Made by a program: the position numbers and the translations under genes. Of a stretch of DNA of 64,000 nt, positions 42,511-54,164 are shown piece after piece. The notes beneath the pieces are model-generated. The model was not told where the DNA came from. It made no database searches and saw only the letters and a program-made list of their open reading frames with translations. Source of the DNA: Stenopsyche tienmushanensis (lineage: Eukaryota > Arthropoda > Insecta > Trichoptera > Stenopsychidae); contig WACJ01000070.1 of NCBI GenBank assembly GCA_008973525.1, positions 1 to 64,000 of the forward strand, given 5' to 3'. The first letter of the stretch is position 1. Each line of letters starts with the position of its first letter.

Positions 42511-43309
42511 TTGTCTGCGTTCATGAACGGATCTCCGCATGGACACTTCGAAGTTGTTGAAAGCCCAAACCTAACCAACGAGGCCCTAAATCGCCCGTGT
42601 CCTGTGAGGAACTGAGACGTCTAGTGATCCGAGACGATCCGGTAATATCTCAGATGGTGCCTAACCGAGAGGAAGAAAGTGAGAGGTGGCGGCTGACGAC
42701 CGACGCAGACCAAAAAAATCTGGAAGTGCAAACAATCTACCACGAAGCGACGGTAATGCATAGCCCAAAATAACACTGGACGGAGAATGCTCACAAGGAG
42801 CATCACCAAGGCGCCGGCAATTATTCCGTGTCCATGAGTCCGACAGGAGATTCGAAATATCGGAATGATATATATTTGAAATCTTAATATACCTCTTAAC
42901 TGAGCACGATCATATACCCGTTGTGTAATTAAAAATATATAAAATAATTTAATTAAAATACACACACTTCATATCTTTAAGTGTGGCATTGCAACGATAA
43001 ATATTTATGCAAAGATTCATACAATAGTGAATTGAATACAAAAAAAAAACAATATTTATGATAAAAGTGAAAGCAAGGGTCAAAACAAAGGCCAAGTTTT
43101 GTGGGGCAATCTGGACAAAGGCTAATGACGCATTTGTTGTCTTAGTTGTATACCAACATTGCTTACATCTATATCTTTTCATCTTATTGCTATTGTATAT
43201 ATCACAAAATTTCGGCAGATGTATCTTCGTCTTTGATTGTATAATTTGTCGCGGAATCGATGGTGAAGGTGAACATAATAATTTTCTAATCACTAATTTG
43301 GTCGCTAGC
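42511..43309. other. no gene recognised
   Basis: 42510-42850 is moderately GC-rich; the plus strand stays open for about 60 codons (42562-42770; charged, e.g. REEESERWRL) without a start or a known motif. 43050-43310 has overlapping 122- and 128-codon frames on opposite strands that I reject as chance. Confidence 0.35.
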
Positions 43310-43378
43310 CACACCTCCGGCAGATTTGAACCCATAACGATTGAGTTACTAGTCCGACCGCTTAATCGTAAAAATTGT
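43310..43378 (-). repeat. tRNA-derived (SINE-like) fragment
   Basis: The complement reads like a worn tRNA 3' two-thirds: TTAAGCGGTCGGACTAGTAA (arm before and into the anticodon loop), then GGGTTCAAATCTGCC, a B-box-like T arm. The acceptor and A-box half is missing and a MITE fragment abuts. Not a functional tRNA. Confidence 0.5.
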
Positions 43379-43551
43379 TCATTGATATACAGGCTTGATT
43401 CACGCTGCGCGGTCCTTAGCTCATAAATTTATAATTAACAATTTAAAAAAATCTGTTGTACAAAAATACATTTTAGCTATAGTTCTACAAGAATATGACT
43501 TACAAAGATGTGTCTGCGCGAATGACTCAAAATGCGCGAATACTCTTTGGT
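43379..43551. mobile_element. MITE family 1 scrap followed by mariner B end
   Basis: TTCATTGATATACAGGCTTG, ATTCACGCTGCGCGGTCC (to 43424) is the right part of family 1. 43434-43551 matches the non-coding end 13240-13386 of mariner B (GTTGTACAAAAATA, TAGTTCTACAA) and finishes in GCGAATACTCTTTGG...CCTAAT. Confidence 0.65.
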
Positions 43552-44219
43552 TGGCCTAATATTTGATACGAATCTTTTTTTCATGATTTATAAAATCCAA
43601 AAACATGTAAACTCTGTCTTCCTTCTCTATGCTTTGCTCCCCTTCTGGTGTTTCATCAATTTATTATAGAGGAGCTTAAGTGCTCAGGACGTTTGTTCAA
43701 CAATACAATATAGCCATGAATAATGAACCCGATACATCCATCAAGACGGTTTAACGAATATCTCGTAGCGAGTCTGTTTCTTCTCAATGTCACTACCTGG
43801 TTAAAGATGTCTTCAAATTATGTGCCAGCTATCATTACGACTGAGAAATAGATGTGGAATTAAGTCTTAACGTCGGCATGTCTCGCAGGAAGGGTTAATG
43901 GCTGACATATAACATATGAGCACAACGAAGGATTTATTTGGACAATACGAGATTGACATCAGGGAATAAATTGTTTCTTCCCCGTAAAGAAGCATCCGTA
44001 AGCCTGTTGAAATAAATATTTTGGATTTAACGGACAAAGATTGACCAGAAATTGCGAGATGGAACAAAAACCTTAGAAAATGCACACATTTGTGCGCTTG
44101 GTGTTCATAGGGTTGATAAATGATTATAAAATGGTAAAATTCAAATGACAATATAGTTTTTAATATTGTAGAGAACTAATTTTGGTTCTATCACACGTAC
44201 CGATTTGGAAAAATGCACG
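43552..44219. other. no gene recognised
   Basis: AT-rich. A 94-codon minus frame (43867-44151) lacks any motif. Confidence 0.4.
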
Positions 44220-44810
44220 TTAATACGTTGATTAAGAATCACGTATATATGCGTTCGGACTCAAATGATGCAGAAAGAGCATTTTCGCACATTGAATGCG
44301 GAGATTGTGAATCATAGACAGAGACGGAGTGTCTTGCGTCTCATCATTTTACTCGTGCATCGATAAAAAGGTTGTGCTGTAAAGGTACCCTTACACACTA
44401 CATTACATTTACGATCTCTTTCATTATTTTGTCATGTTTCAATTACATTTCCGATAAAGTTTTACGCCTAAAATTTTAAAATCACAATATAATAAATAGT
44501 AAAGAACCACATACACCAATTAAATACTTAAAATTCAGCATGGTTACAAAAGTGATTTTAAATTTGAAACGCCATTGTATCGATTCAAGCTTCAACAAAT
44601 GCATTATTTTGTTAATAAAAGACACACGTGTATTGTTTATGTTTACGCGATGAAATGCACGAATATTGTGTGCTATCGACAGTGTTAAGGGTCATTTATT
44701 AATAAAATAGCTTGACTCACGCTGCGCGATCCTGAGAGAAAAGTGGTTTTGTGTGGACGATAAGCGGTGTACATATGATTTGCATGGCATCTATGTTTAC
44801 GTCAATTTAA
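44220..44810 (+). mobile_element. piggyBac-like MITE, family 1, near full length
   Basis: The left tip is TTAATACGTTGATTAAGAAT, then ATATATGCGTTCGGACTC, GCACATTGAATGCGGAGATT, GTAAAGGTACCCTTACACAC, TATCGACAGTGTTAAGGGTC and CACGCTGCGCGATCCTGAGA. The right tip is eroded near 44810. This is the second-best copy after 14440. Confidence 0.8.
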
Positions 44811-45149
44811 ACATTTTTTTAAAGCTTTTATGGTGTTTATGTGGTCTCATATTTCCATTGGTATGTGAAGAATATCTGTTGATGATTTTTTTAAAATTTC
44901 AAATGATTTTCTTTAATGAAGCGAACCCAATCACTCATAGCAAGACAAGCAAGGTAAAAGCGAGATATTTATATATCCAAAGCCCCAATATTTTTCCATA
45001 TTTTTGGTATCCTGAATCATTATACTGAGTCCAAGTTTTGATCCATTTTATAAAATCTTGGTCGAATAACAATGTTATTGATTGTAGGCAGAGCTAAATG
45101 ATTAGAGGCGTTTTCAATCAACATTTTGAAATTCAAATCTGTTGCAAGG
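44811..45149. other. AT-rich spacer
   Basis: A 91-codon plus frame (44753-45028) starts inside the MITE and has no recognisable domain. Confidence 0.4.
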
Positions 45150-45570
45150 GGTTATAAATCCCTAAAGGAGTACTATCCCATGGCTTGGGACCTCCCCTTT
45201 ACTATTCAGAAAGAGCACTCTTGTACATTGGGCTCGGAGTCAGACAGAGACAGAGGGAGAACGTTGCACAGTTCGGGAGACAGAGACAGAGAGCTTCCCC
45301 GCATGCATCGCATGATTGTATAGATCGTTAGCCCAAATTTATCGACTAATAATGATGTCGCTGCTTGTTAAATGAATCTTTATCCAATTATCATTTCTTT
45401 CTAAAGCGGGAGTAAATTAACCAACTTCTTGTGTATTGTTTATGTAAAAAAATGACTTGTATGCTATCAACAGTGCTTATTTACAATTGACTCTGACTCG
45501 AATTAAATATGGTTTTACGCTGATAGGAGCTAACAGAAAGTAATCGGTGTAAAACGTTTATGATTATATT
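45150..45570 (+). mobile_element. piggyBac-like MITE, family 1 variant, second copy
   Basis: Matches 17672-18165 in order: ACTATTCAGAAAGAGCACTC, CAGTTCGGGAGACAGAGAC, ATCGCATGATTGTATAGATC, ACGCTGATAGGAGCTAACAG. The left tip is degraded and the insert-like segment of the other copy is mostly absent. Confidence 0.6.
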
Positions 45571-46508
45571 ATCTAAGCAGACATCTTAGTGGCACTGTAA
45601 CAAAATGTTATGTAGCATTGTTCAATTACCATGGATTCTGAAGTCATTTTTTTTCAAGAATTTCTTTTGATGGGAAAGAGAAGGTGAGTCCATGGACGAA
45701 TGTTAATTGTAAAGTCTGACAGTTAAATCAAACGTCGATGTTTGTACGAGTCTGACCCGTTCGACTACTGCGGTTGGAGGGCTGCCGTAGGTTTCTCCCG
45801 AAGATGAGAACAATTTGGGTCCGTTGAGGAGCCTTCAAGTGGGTGGGGGGAGGGTTCGGGAGAGGGATCTTCCAGAGGAATATTAAACGTTGCGGTCGGC
45901 TCTGAGAGCGGAATGATGGATACCTCTTCCAAGCCCGGCCTCAACCGATTTTGGGAACATTGTATGCGGTCTGCTAAAGCGTTTCGTGCTTTCACTCTGT
46001 TTAATGGCTAACGAAATGAAACTAATAAATAAACCAAAATAAATAAAAACCGATAGTAGCACCCCTGGGTCGAAGCCTCAATCTGAATATGACCGCTAAG
46101 AATGGGATCGAGGTTGTTGAAACTTCCCATAGCTGAATGCTTTTTTCGGAGCATACAAAAGATTTATCCATATTTCATCGAAAGAGATAATTTTCATAAT
46201 GGAAGACTGAGAATCGTATAACAACCAAGAAGGGGTTGAAATGTTCAGTCGACTGATTTTTGATTGGGTTAATTTATCTTGACACTAAGTTGTGAGTTAA
46301 ATCAAGGCAACGAATTGGAAACAGAATGTAAAGTATTAAGAACGAAGAAGTTTTGTTACGGATTTGCGAATAAATCATTCGGAATATTCATATTTTAAAA
46401 GCAATAAATGTTTACAGAATGCATATATTATAATTTGCTTTCATTTAAGACTTATAATAGACTACATGTAAAATTTAAAACATTGAATTTTGTGGTGATT
46501 AGCAAATA
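45571..46508. other. no further gene recognised
   Basis: Apart from the GC-rich frame at 45765-45995 this stretch holds nothing I recognise. Confidence 0.4.
45765..45995 (-). other. GC-rich 76-codon open frame, unknown
   Basis: The frame is proline/serine/glutamate-rich (PLEDPSPEPSPHPLEG) in a GC-rich patch. Its reading frame continues upstream without an obvious start context. It could be a small exon, part of a retrotransposon gag-like region, or a composition artefact. No function assigned. Confidence 0.25.
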
Positions 46509-47072
46509 CGAGGACCATCTAGAAAGTAAGGTTACAAGGGCTGCTGAGGCCTGAGAATTTTTGGCTTGGAAATTGGCGCACCTAGTGTGTACAGGGGATT
46601 TCAACGGTGAGTTTGTTTGATCCCGTGTGTTCGTCGACCATTTTGTTCAGTCGCAGTATATTCTTCCGATGGAGAGTTCGTCGCGCATTCCCGTCACCTC
46701 CCATCCATGCGATATCCACGCGGACATCCATTTATGACTTTGCAAAACAATACCACCATGAATATCCAACGGAAGCTCGTGAAAGTATATTATAGTGATG
46801 TGATGAGTCGACAATATGTCACGTAGTGCTTTTGATTCAATGAGTGAACTCACGATGAGACAAAGAGTGGGAGACCATCAATGATTTCTGACGGACTTAT
46901 GCAAAAAATTGAAGAACAAATACGAAATGATTGTCGTGTGATGCTTTACGAGCTTCTCAAAGAACTTCCTGGCACTTATCGAAGTCTTCTTGGCGATAAT
47001 GTGCTAGAAAAACTTGGTTACAAGAAGTTGTGTGAGAGATAGGTGCCCAGAATGCTCACACCTAGGGAATCC
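46509..47072 (+). mobile_element. mariner family A, 5' half, interrupted by a hAT end
   Basis: The left terminal repeat CGAGGACCATCTAGAAAGTA is preceded by TA. The leader and frameshifted transposase follow: FMTLQNNTTMNIQRKLVKVY, SDVMSRQYVT, then in another frame ISDGLMQKIEEQIRND, KLGYKKLCER and VPRMLT, all in the standard mariner order. The frame has several stops. At 47073 it is broken off by CTAGGGAATCCAATCCCGAG, a hAT-type end, and the DDE half is not found beyond. Confidence 0.85.
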
Positions 47073-47450
47073 AATCCCGAGCCAAAATTTCGATCCCGGG
47101 ATTTCGGGATTGCATTAGATCATCCCGGGATCCTGGGACCGGGATTTTCGATAGGTTAAAAATTTACATTGATAAATTTGATCAAAAATTACTAATAAGT
47201 CCATTTGCTTAATGTAAAAAAATAAATATTTATTTCCGTCGCCACAGATTAATACTTATATACTATTATACTTCGATGTGATTCGTAATTATATTACAAA
47301 GGAATACAAAAAAATTGAATCCCGTATCTATTATATTTCATATCGATATTCCTATTATTAGAGGTCGAGGTGTAGTAAATACATCACCGGTAAGGAAAGG
47401 TTAATATAACAGTTTGAAAAACATATATGTACTGTATATATTTATACATA
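47073..47450 (-). mobile_element. hAT-like element with CCCGGGAT terminal repeats
   Basis: TAGGGAATCCAATCCCGAG then multiple CCCGGGAT/ATCCCGGG motifs (47090-47140), a tip style common in insect hAT elements. 47200-47445 is an inverted copy of 34190-34420. No transposase is seen and the far end is unclear. Confidence 0.6.
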
Positions 47451-47461
47451 GATTAGACAGT

Positions 47462-47513
47462 TACTGCCCCTAGGCGTCGCGTAAGCTCGCCTATTAGTAG
47501 TTACGCCACTGTT
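47462..47513 (-). mobile_element. hAT-type tip fragment
   Basis: The complement begins CAGTGGCGTAACTACTAATA and contains CCTAGGGGCAGTAACTG. CAGTGGCGTA-type tips are frequent in animal hAT elements. No partner was found. Confidence 0.4.
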
Positions 47514-49180
47514 TCCAAGCGTCCAGATTTCGGCCGCGTAAATCTATAAACGTTGAAAAATATCTGATGAATATATGCGTAATCATAATTGATTGTGCAA
47601 TAAAACACATAATTGGTTACATGGCATATGATTCAAAATAATCTTACATGCAGACGATATGATGTATCCGATCAAATGGTAAAATAATATTTGGATTAAA
47701 CTAATTATAGTGTTCGGTGTCGTAGGATGATTTTAATATGTGACGTCGAGCAGAGTACTCGTCGCTAGCTTTGATTCTTGGAGCTTTCAAACATCTTTGT
47801 ACCCGGATGAAACTCGGCAGGCCATATCTTAGGATTCATACTCCGCTGAACAAGCGCCAGCAAAGTAGCCAGTTATTCACTCATTATTACCAGAATACTC
47901 ATCAGACTGTAATGGTGTCATAATAACAGCCTCTTTGCTCAAGCAAAAGTTCCGGCTTCGATTGCCACCGATGAACAATTTCGATAAAGGCTTCACGCAG
48001 ACTGAACATCGTAATCTCTTAGAAATAGCATTTTGCATTTAACATCTCATTTTTAAGGTGATTGTACGCACTTGAATCATTTTAAGCAACGCTCGGGCGA
48101 AGGAACTGCGAAGAAATGGGAATAGGCATAGATATATAATGCGCCAGACCAAGTGTTACCAATGTTAAATTCATATATTCATTTAGAGACAGACATACAT
48201 TCATTTATATGTACAAATTTAAGGATTAATCTTTGAAAATGAACCCGATAGGTGGTTTTTAATATCGTCACATTGGCATCCAAATCACGATATGAACAGG
48301 TCCTTGTCGAATTATGATCACTCGCTGTTTTGAATTATGGGTATTTTTACTATTCAACAATGCTTTAAAAAATTGGTTTGCAGCCAGAATGATTCTTATG
48401 ATTCTTAAAGAAGTTTTCATTTTAAATACATGAATATTTATTTGTTATTCTATTCTAAGGATTCTTAGAAAATGATGAAACAACCAGCCCTTCTGGTTGA
48501 AATGAATGTAATTGTGATGTAATTGCATATTTAGCCATCAACCGCTTTAATTAAAAAATCGACCGATTCCTTGCACAGCCATTAAAAAATCCATAAAACT
48601 CCAAACGATTTATCGTATTATACTGATGTAAATATCAAAATAGCAGTGGACAATTTTGTTATTATTGCAGAATATGTTGATGGTTTCGTGCGATAGTTGT
48701 ATTGTGCAACTGGCCGATGTATCGTTCGCGTGTCCGTCAATCGCACATGTTGATCACAACACCCTCGGTGATTAGTGAACACATCATTCCTCATTCACGT
48801 GGTATTATTGAAATGTCCCAATATCGACACCTGTGTATATTGTGAATCGCATTTCAGTAATTGCTAGCCTATTGGACGCATAATGGGGGGGAGTTTTTGC
48901 CGATAAAAAACATTGATGTCGTTTGATTTCCAATGTGTACATGGCTAGACGTTGAAATCAAAATGTGTGATCATAGCCGGCGATAATATTTGCCACATTG
49001 TCAAGGAAATTATAATTGGAGTCCATACAGTGAAGATAAGCAGCGGAAAAGCCTATGACGCACCAGTGCTGACGAATCGTTTTGGCTCTCAATTCTTTGT
49101 CTGCTTGCATTGATTTATCTTAGTTTAATAATTATAATTTTGTATTGGTCATTATTAAGTACAACTCTTTAACAGGGAGA
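47514..49180. other. single-copy region, no gene assigned
   Basis: A long stretch without repeats I can match or a convincing reading frame, moderately AT-rich (47750-49000 less so). Candidate host non-coding DNA. Confidence 0.4.
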
Positions 49181-49245
49181 TGTGACGATTTGAATCCGAA
49201 TCTTTATAGTAAGCGTGCAGATCTAAACCACTATATAGTAGACCC
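49181..49245 (-). repeat. tRNA-derived (SINE-like) fragment
   Basis: The complement reads GTGGTTTAGATCTGCACGCT, TACTATAAAGATTCGG, ATTCAAATCGTCAC. That is a D-arm-like start, anticodon region and B-box-like T arm of a degraded tRNA. Mismatches in the stems rule out a working tRNA. Confidence 0.45.
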
Positions 49246-49499
49246 GCGGTAATCCGACAAACATTTTGCAAGTCGGTGTCAGATTGTCCAATTTGTCGGA
49301 TTATAGAGTACTGCCTCCGACTTCTTAAAGTCCAGATTTTTTTGGAAAAGAGTAATTGCAACACAAGAAGACAATACAAGAATAATACAAAACAATTGCC
49401 ATAGCAGTCATAAAAAATAAAAACCTGTTATTATCATAAATCGTACTCCATGACGTTTTAACTATCCCTTGCTAGCTACAAATTCTGTTTTTTTTTTTG
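49246..49499. other. AT-rich spacer
   Basis: Nothing recognised. Confidence 0.4.
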
Positions 49500-50260
49500 T
49501 TATCTCCTTTTAAATTGGGTGGGTATTAGACTCCACGATGCCCACTCATAAAATCGCAGGAGGGAGGAGCCAACCCCGCGCCTGTGGGCAACGGTTGAAC
49601 CCCTGGGGTAATGATGTAGAGTAGAGGTGCACAAAAATAGCCTTGTAGGTGTACTCATCAAACGCAGCTGGGGTAGCCCAGCTAACATGAGTTGGGTAAG
49701 CAGGTCATCCTGTGCTGCATACCCATAAACAGCTGATTACAGTAGTTGGTGAAGACTGTGTCAAAAGCTCACCACTATCCTCAACAGCCTAGGCATATTG
49801 GAGAGAATGGTTTAAGGCTGTTCGAAGGACGACTCACCTCCGTAGCTAGGTACTACAAATGACCGAACCGATACGAGTACCATGGGGAAGGGGTAGCCTC
49901 TACAGTCCATTATCTGTTGCAATCCCCTTCAAGCTGAGGTTGGACTCGTTGTGGCAGTGAACCCGCTATAGTATTCCTTAAATTTTGCTTAACCTTGTCC
50001 TTCTTCCTCCATCGCACTTTCGGGTGCACGTAGTCTGAAGTTGGTCTTCCTGCGGGAACCTCAGCGCCTCTGGAGAGCGCGGAGCAAAAGGGATGGGCGC
50101 CTGGACGCTCTGCGCGCGGCGTTTTTCGTGGGACTAAAAGATCAGTGGAATATACTCTGTGTGGCTAGTCCGGGGTAACCCGGAACAGACCATGCAGCGA
50201 CGCAAAAAATGGGATCGAATATTAAAATGATCCCCCAATCGAGTCAGTCGCTGTCTGTCG
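49500..50260 (+). repeat. GC-richer block, possibly the 5' region of a non-LTR element
   Basis: Distinct composition and phrases such as GGGGTAGCCTCTACAGTC, CCCCTTCAAGCTGAGGTTGG, ACTCGTTGTGGCAGTGAACC recall 5' leaders of insect non-LTR retrotransposons. This rests on recollection of style, not on a coding match. No reverse transcriptase adjoins it. Confidence 0.3.
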
Positions 50261-50367
50261 TCTGTCATATCATCTCCTTGTAAAACAACTTTGCTTTCAT
50301 GACCAATATAGTCCCAGAAATAGTCCCAGTATGCCTGTGCAGCGTGGGCGATTTTTCATCTCCACGT

Positions 50368-50712
50368 AGTAGCGCTATTAACAGCGACATCTTCAGGTGC
50401 AATGTGCTATTTTAACAGCGCCATCTCTTGTGGCCCTGTGGAGACATTGCACCTACGCACTAACCGATCGCTTCTTGCGCATGCACCGTTGCCGGTTGGG
50501 TAGTGACGCGCAGAGTCGTCGGTTAGCCTTGGCTGCGGGAGGTTGTCCCTCCTCTCTCTTTCTCGCTCTATCTCTAGTGTGGAATAAATAGTCGAAAGTC
50601 TTTCCATTCGTCGCCCGTCTATTCCTATCCATTCGTCCAACAAAATCACAGCCTGATAGAAGAACGGACCCGTGCGTCAGCACGGTCACCCCGACGGTCA
50701 CACGAGTACGGT
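50368..50712 (+). mobile_element. solo-LTR-like repeat, copy 3
   Basis: Same ordered core as 5717-6125 and 21268-21615. It lacks the short CTGTCTCTTTT insert after ACATCTTC and part of the CAGGAGG/CAGCCAGA segment. AATAAATAGTC near 50584 is the possible poly-A signal. Confidence 0.6.
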
Positions 50713-51289
50713 TTTTTGTATCATAATTTGTCTATCTAACCAACTTATAAAAGATTCATTACAATTTAAACGGTCGGAAATTAACGAAGTTCTACCGTAA
50801 ATGTGCGCTATACTTGTATTGGGTTGTCGGACCATAGGAGGCGTTGGATTAGACTGGGGCCGGATTATCGCGGGTCTGCTGTATCAACATTTGGTTGATG
50901 TGTCTCATAACTGAAGGTAAGAAGGTAGAATTGGGATCAATTTGGCTATCTGGATATAGCTTCATTAGTACGTGGGTGACGTTTGGCACCATCTGGGTGA
51001 GCAGAAGTGTGAGCTTCAATTGAGCAAATACCCACTAGAAAGAACAAAATTATGGATTATTAATGCTATGGGATAGATATTGAATGCAAATCTTTTCGTT
51101 TTATAAAAGGTCTATGTAAATCGTATGATCTAGATTACAGCACTGAAAAATAATGTTAATATACACAGCCAGTGATAATGATTCTTATCATGTCAAATCC
51201 ATTTATAAATGTGGATTTTAATACACAGCATTTAGGATAAATACAATCCATTTTTTGCACAATTTTATCAGAAGTCAATGATGGTAACC
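50713..51289. other. no gene recognised
   Basis: AT-rich, apparently unique. Confidence 0.4.
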
Positions 51290-51570
51290 CACTGCTCGTC
51301 TTTATGTCCTACTCCTCGTTAACCTACTCCTCGTCTCCTGCGTCGTTATGAGTATCAGTACAGCTTTCTCTGAATAATCACTACCATAAACTTTTATGAG
51401 CTTCCGATGGATATTCGCGGCAGTATTATTTTGCAAAGTCAAAAAACGGATGATCGCGTGAATCTCAAATTAATGCAAGGTAGCGGGAGTGCGCGACGAT
51501 CTCTCCGTCGGTAGAATTTACTGTGACCGAACAAAATGGCCGCTAAATGCGTGGGACCAAATACTACATT
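51290..51570 (-). mobile_element. mariner family A, N-terminal relic
   Basis: The complement gives the family A leader and start (TTTTGCAAAATAATACTGCC, then CCATCGGAAGCTCATAAAAG) and GGCCATTTTGTTCGGTCACA. Only the first ~50 codons remain. A short direct repeat (TCCTACTCCTCGTTAACC, CTACTCCTCGTCTCC) sits at the broken edge. Confidence 0.7.
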
Positions 51571-52430
51571 AATGTATACTTTAAATTTGCATTTCATTAT
51601 GATATTAATTGATTTTAGGTAAATTAATCAAATAACTTTGTTAATAAAATCGAGGACATTATAAAGATACAAACGTAACTATTGAAATTAGACAAGCAAC
51701 TAATATTATTCAAGAAATGCCCTTGATATGGATATTAGCATAAAATTCATAATGCTTAAAAAGTTATAAGAAATGATTTAATGAGAATTTCTCAGACAAC
51801 AATGATCTTTTTTTTGGATAATAAGATCTGAGGTAAATATTTTAATAGAGGCTATAAATAACGAATCTGATGAAGGAATTAATTTGAAATTATTCAACCT
51901 TAGAAGAGCAATTGAAATATGTATGGAGTTATGAGAAAATTATGATTATTTAATAAGCACGAAAGATATAATAAAATCTACCTTTGATAGTATGTTTACA
52001 TTCTTTGAATTTTTTTGTAGTGAATTCTACAATTTTATGACAATATGACACAAATATTGTTAAAAGTAAAATATATTTATACTAATGATAGTGTACATTG
52101 ACTATGTATTATTTTGAAAATGATCACAATAGAGCAGTCTTAACCATTCAAATTAACCTTTTCGTGGACTGTGAGCAATAAACAATCGGCAACACGTTGT
52201 TGGTTGTATTAAAATTATTCATACTTTGCATGTGAAGCTTAAACGGTGAATGCTACCTGGTCGGAATCAACCTTCTGTTGATTTATGGCTTAACAAAATT
52301 TGTCAACTCTCTTCAAAAAGAAGTTTTATCTAAGAGGAGTAAGCACTTATGTAGCCATTTTGGTGGATGTATTTGAATAGGCTTAACATGTAAATATTTT
52401 AGAGTGTCTCTTTAAAAGTGCTGATACGAC
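51571..52430. other. AT-rich region, no gene seen
   Basis: Nothing recognised. Confidence 0.4.
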
Positions 52431-52760
52431 ATCCCTGACTATAGCCGATAGCCAATGGTGCAGGCCAGCGAGGTATTCGAGGCGATACCCTTTGGCCTTT
52501 TACGGGCTGTTACCGCAGCAAACCACTCTGGGCCCTGACGCAGCACTAATCCACTCGCAAGCGTGCCCCTGTAAACATTGCCTCCACCTTTCTACCTCTG
52601 TGGGTCTACAAAAGCCTGCTAATGCACCGGCTTTGTCGAAGATCTCACCACCCTTCGGTTCACAGCCCCTATTGCTCAAAATGGATTTTAGCACCTGTTA
52701 GAGCCGCGCCACCTTTCAAAACCACCAACACAGAATGCTGCACATATGACTGGGAGCTTG
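52431..52760. other. GC-rich single-copy island
   Basis: An isolated GC-rich patch with opposing frames of 69 codons (52492-52701, plus) and 64 codons (52500-52694, minus). The minus frame is cysteine-containing (CGNSP, CLQGHACEW) but I recognise no domain. Possible exon, processed fragment or regulatory DNA. Confidence 0.3.
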
Positions 52761-53305
52761 TATTATTCCATTGACCATTTAAATAAGTTGATTCCTAATG
52801 CTTTAAATTCTTCTATATGTGATGTCAAATGTCAAGTCAACTTGCGAAATAAAATACGAGTCATCCGAGTGTAACGCCTAGATATCAGCACTACACAATG
52901 TTTACTGTATAACATTTTTTCAAATTACATAAACCATTTTGTTTTAGTAGAAGATAGTGGTTATTGATCAGTACCGCAGCCTCCGCTCTTCCAGCATTGT
53001 TCTGCTTTTCAACGAATTCAATACCTTTTATAGAGGACTCGGATCTTCATTTTCTAAGGCTGATCTCTTATAAGCTACATCAAAAGGAGGGGTTCAAAAG
53101 ATGATAGTTAATTAAAATATGGACCTTTCTAAAATATCATATATTTATCTTTTTGCTATACTCAGTGACAATCGTAAGGTTCAGGTATTCGATGTGAAGT
53201 GGAGTTCAGTTTCGTGGACCAAAAATGAACGTGGCGGGGGACCATTTAATACTCGATCCGCTTAATAAATAATAACAACAATCTTATTGACATTTGATAA
53301 TTTTA
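52761..53305. other. AT-rich spacer
   Basis: Nothing recognised. Confidence 0.4.
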
Positions 53306-53560
53306 TAAATATTATGCTTATTTCAACTGTAGTTGTCTGAAGTAGCATTTCCTCTTTAATTTTTGCAAAAGCGGCGATTATTACTTATTCGGTGGCACTA
53401 TCCTGTGACTCGTACGGTCTCCAGATCTGACACCACTGGATTTCATTATCCAGGGACGCGCTCTATTCCGTGGCTCGCACAATCTCTAGACCTGACACCA
53501 CTGGATTTCTTTGTCTAGGGATGTACCATATTCCGTGCTCGCACTCGCAAATAATTACTC
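53306..53560. mobile_element. SPDLTPLDFF-family relic, tail and array in opposite orientations
   Basis: 53306-53395 is the transposase tail in minus orientation. It is joined directly to two to three plus-oriented minisatellite units (53400-53555; CTGACACCACTGGATTTC). The junction implies an inversion within the array. Confidence 0.65.
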
Positions 53561-53694
53561 GACTTTATTAACCTTTCCAAAATGACCGCTTCACATCTAC
53601 GAAATCAGGGTAAGAACGAAAATATCCAGTCTCTTAAATTTGTTTGTGTTAAAGACTAGATAAAATAAACAATTAAAATAAATAAATACATACA

Positions 53695-53800
53695 TTTTAT
53701 GGGTGAGGGAGTGGCCGCAAGGTTTGTGTGTCCAACCGGTCCGCCTTTCAGACCGCTGACACTTCGAATGAGCGCCTCGCGATCGGACGCCATGCCCGCA
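53695..53800 (+). repeat. repeat block B fragment
   Basis: GAGGGAGTGGCCGCAAGG, GTGTCCAACCGGTCCGC, TTTCAGACCGCTGACACTTC match the 3' part of block B at 38285-38340 and 31905-31950. Confidence 0.6.
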
Positions 53801-54164
53801 CATGTCAACTGAAAAACTACCCTAGACAACCTTGTTTATTTTAATAAAAAAGAGCTTTTGGAGTACTTAGAGTCCAGTCCCCCTTTCCTCGCGGGAGCGC
53901 TATTGGGCTAGGATAAAGTCTCGGATTCGCTCCTACACCAGCATGACAATTTTTTAAAAATATTTTTTTCTTGTATTATATATAATTTTATTCTTCCATT
54001 GCTCTTAATTTTTCTGTAAAGGTCTTATAAGTCTGATTTACGTTCGTTAATGGATAGAAATTTCAGGCAACGAAAATTAAATTATTATTCAAATTTAACC
54101 CGGAATTTTTCTGTACAAATTTATTAGTGATGTGCAAAAATACAAATGAAGTATCTTATTTTTC
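53801..54164. other. no gene recognised
   Basis: A short GC-richer patch (53875-53940) then AT-rich DNA. Confidence 0.35.

Noticed and set aside
42600..42850. rRNA-like or gag-like segment
   Set aside because: The GC-richer charged stretch has no recognisable rRNA core or zinc knuckle; too weak to name.
43310..43378. Functional tRNA gene
   Set aside because: Lacks the acceptor stem and A box; only the T-arm-like part is readable.
42949..43426. Opposing 128- and 122-codon frames
   Set aside because: They overlap on opposite strands, are hydrophobic by composition, lack a domain, and the plus-strand one runs through the tRNA-like scrap and a MITE fragment.
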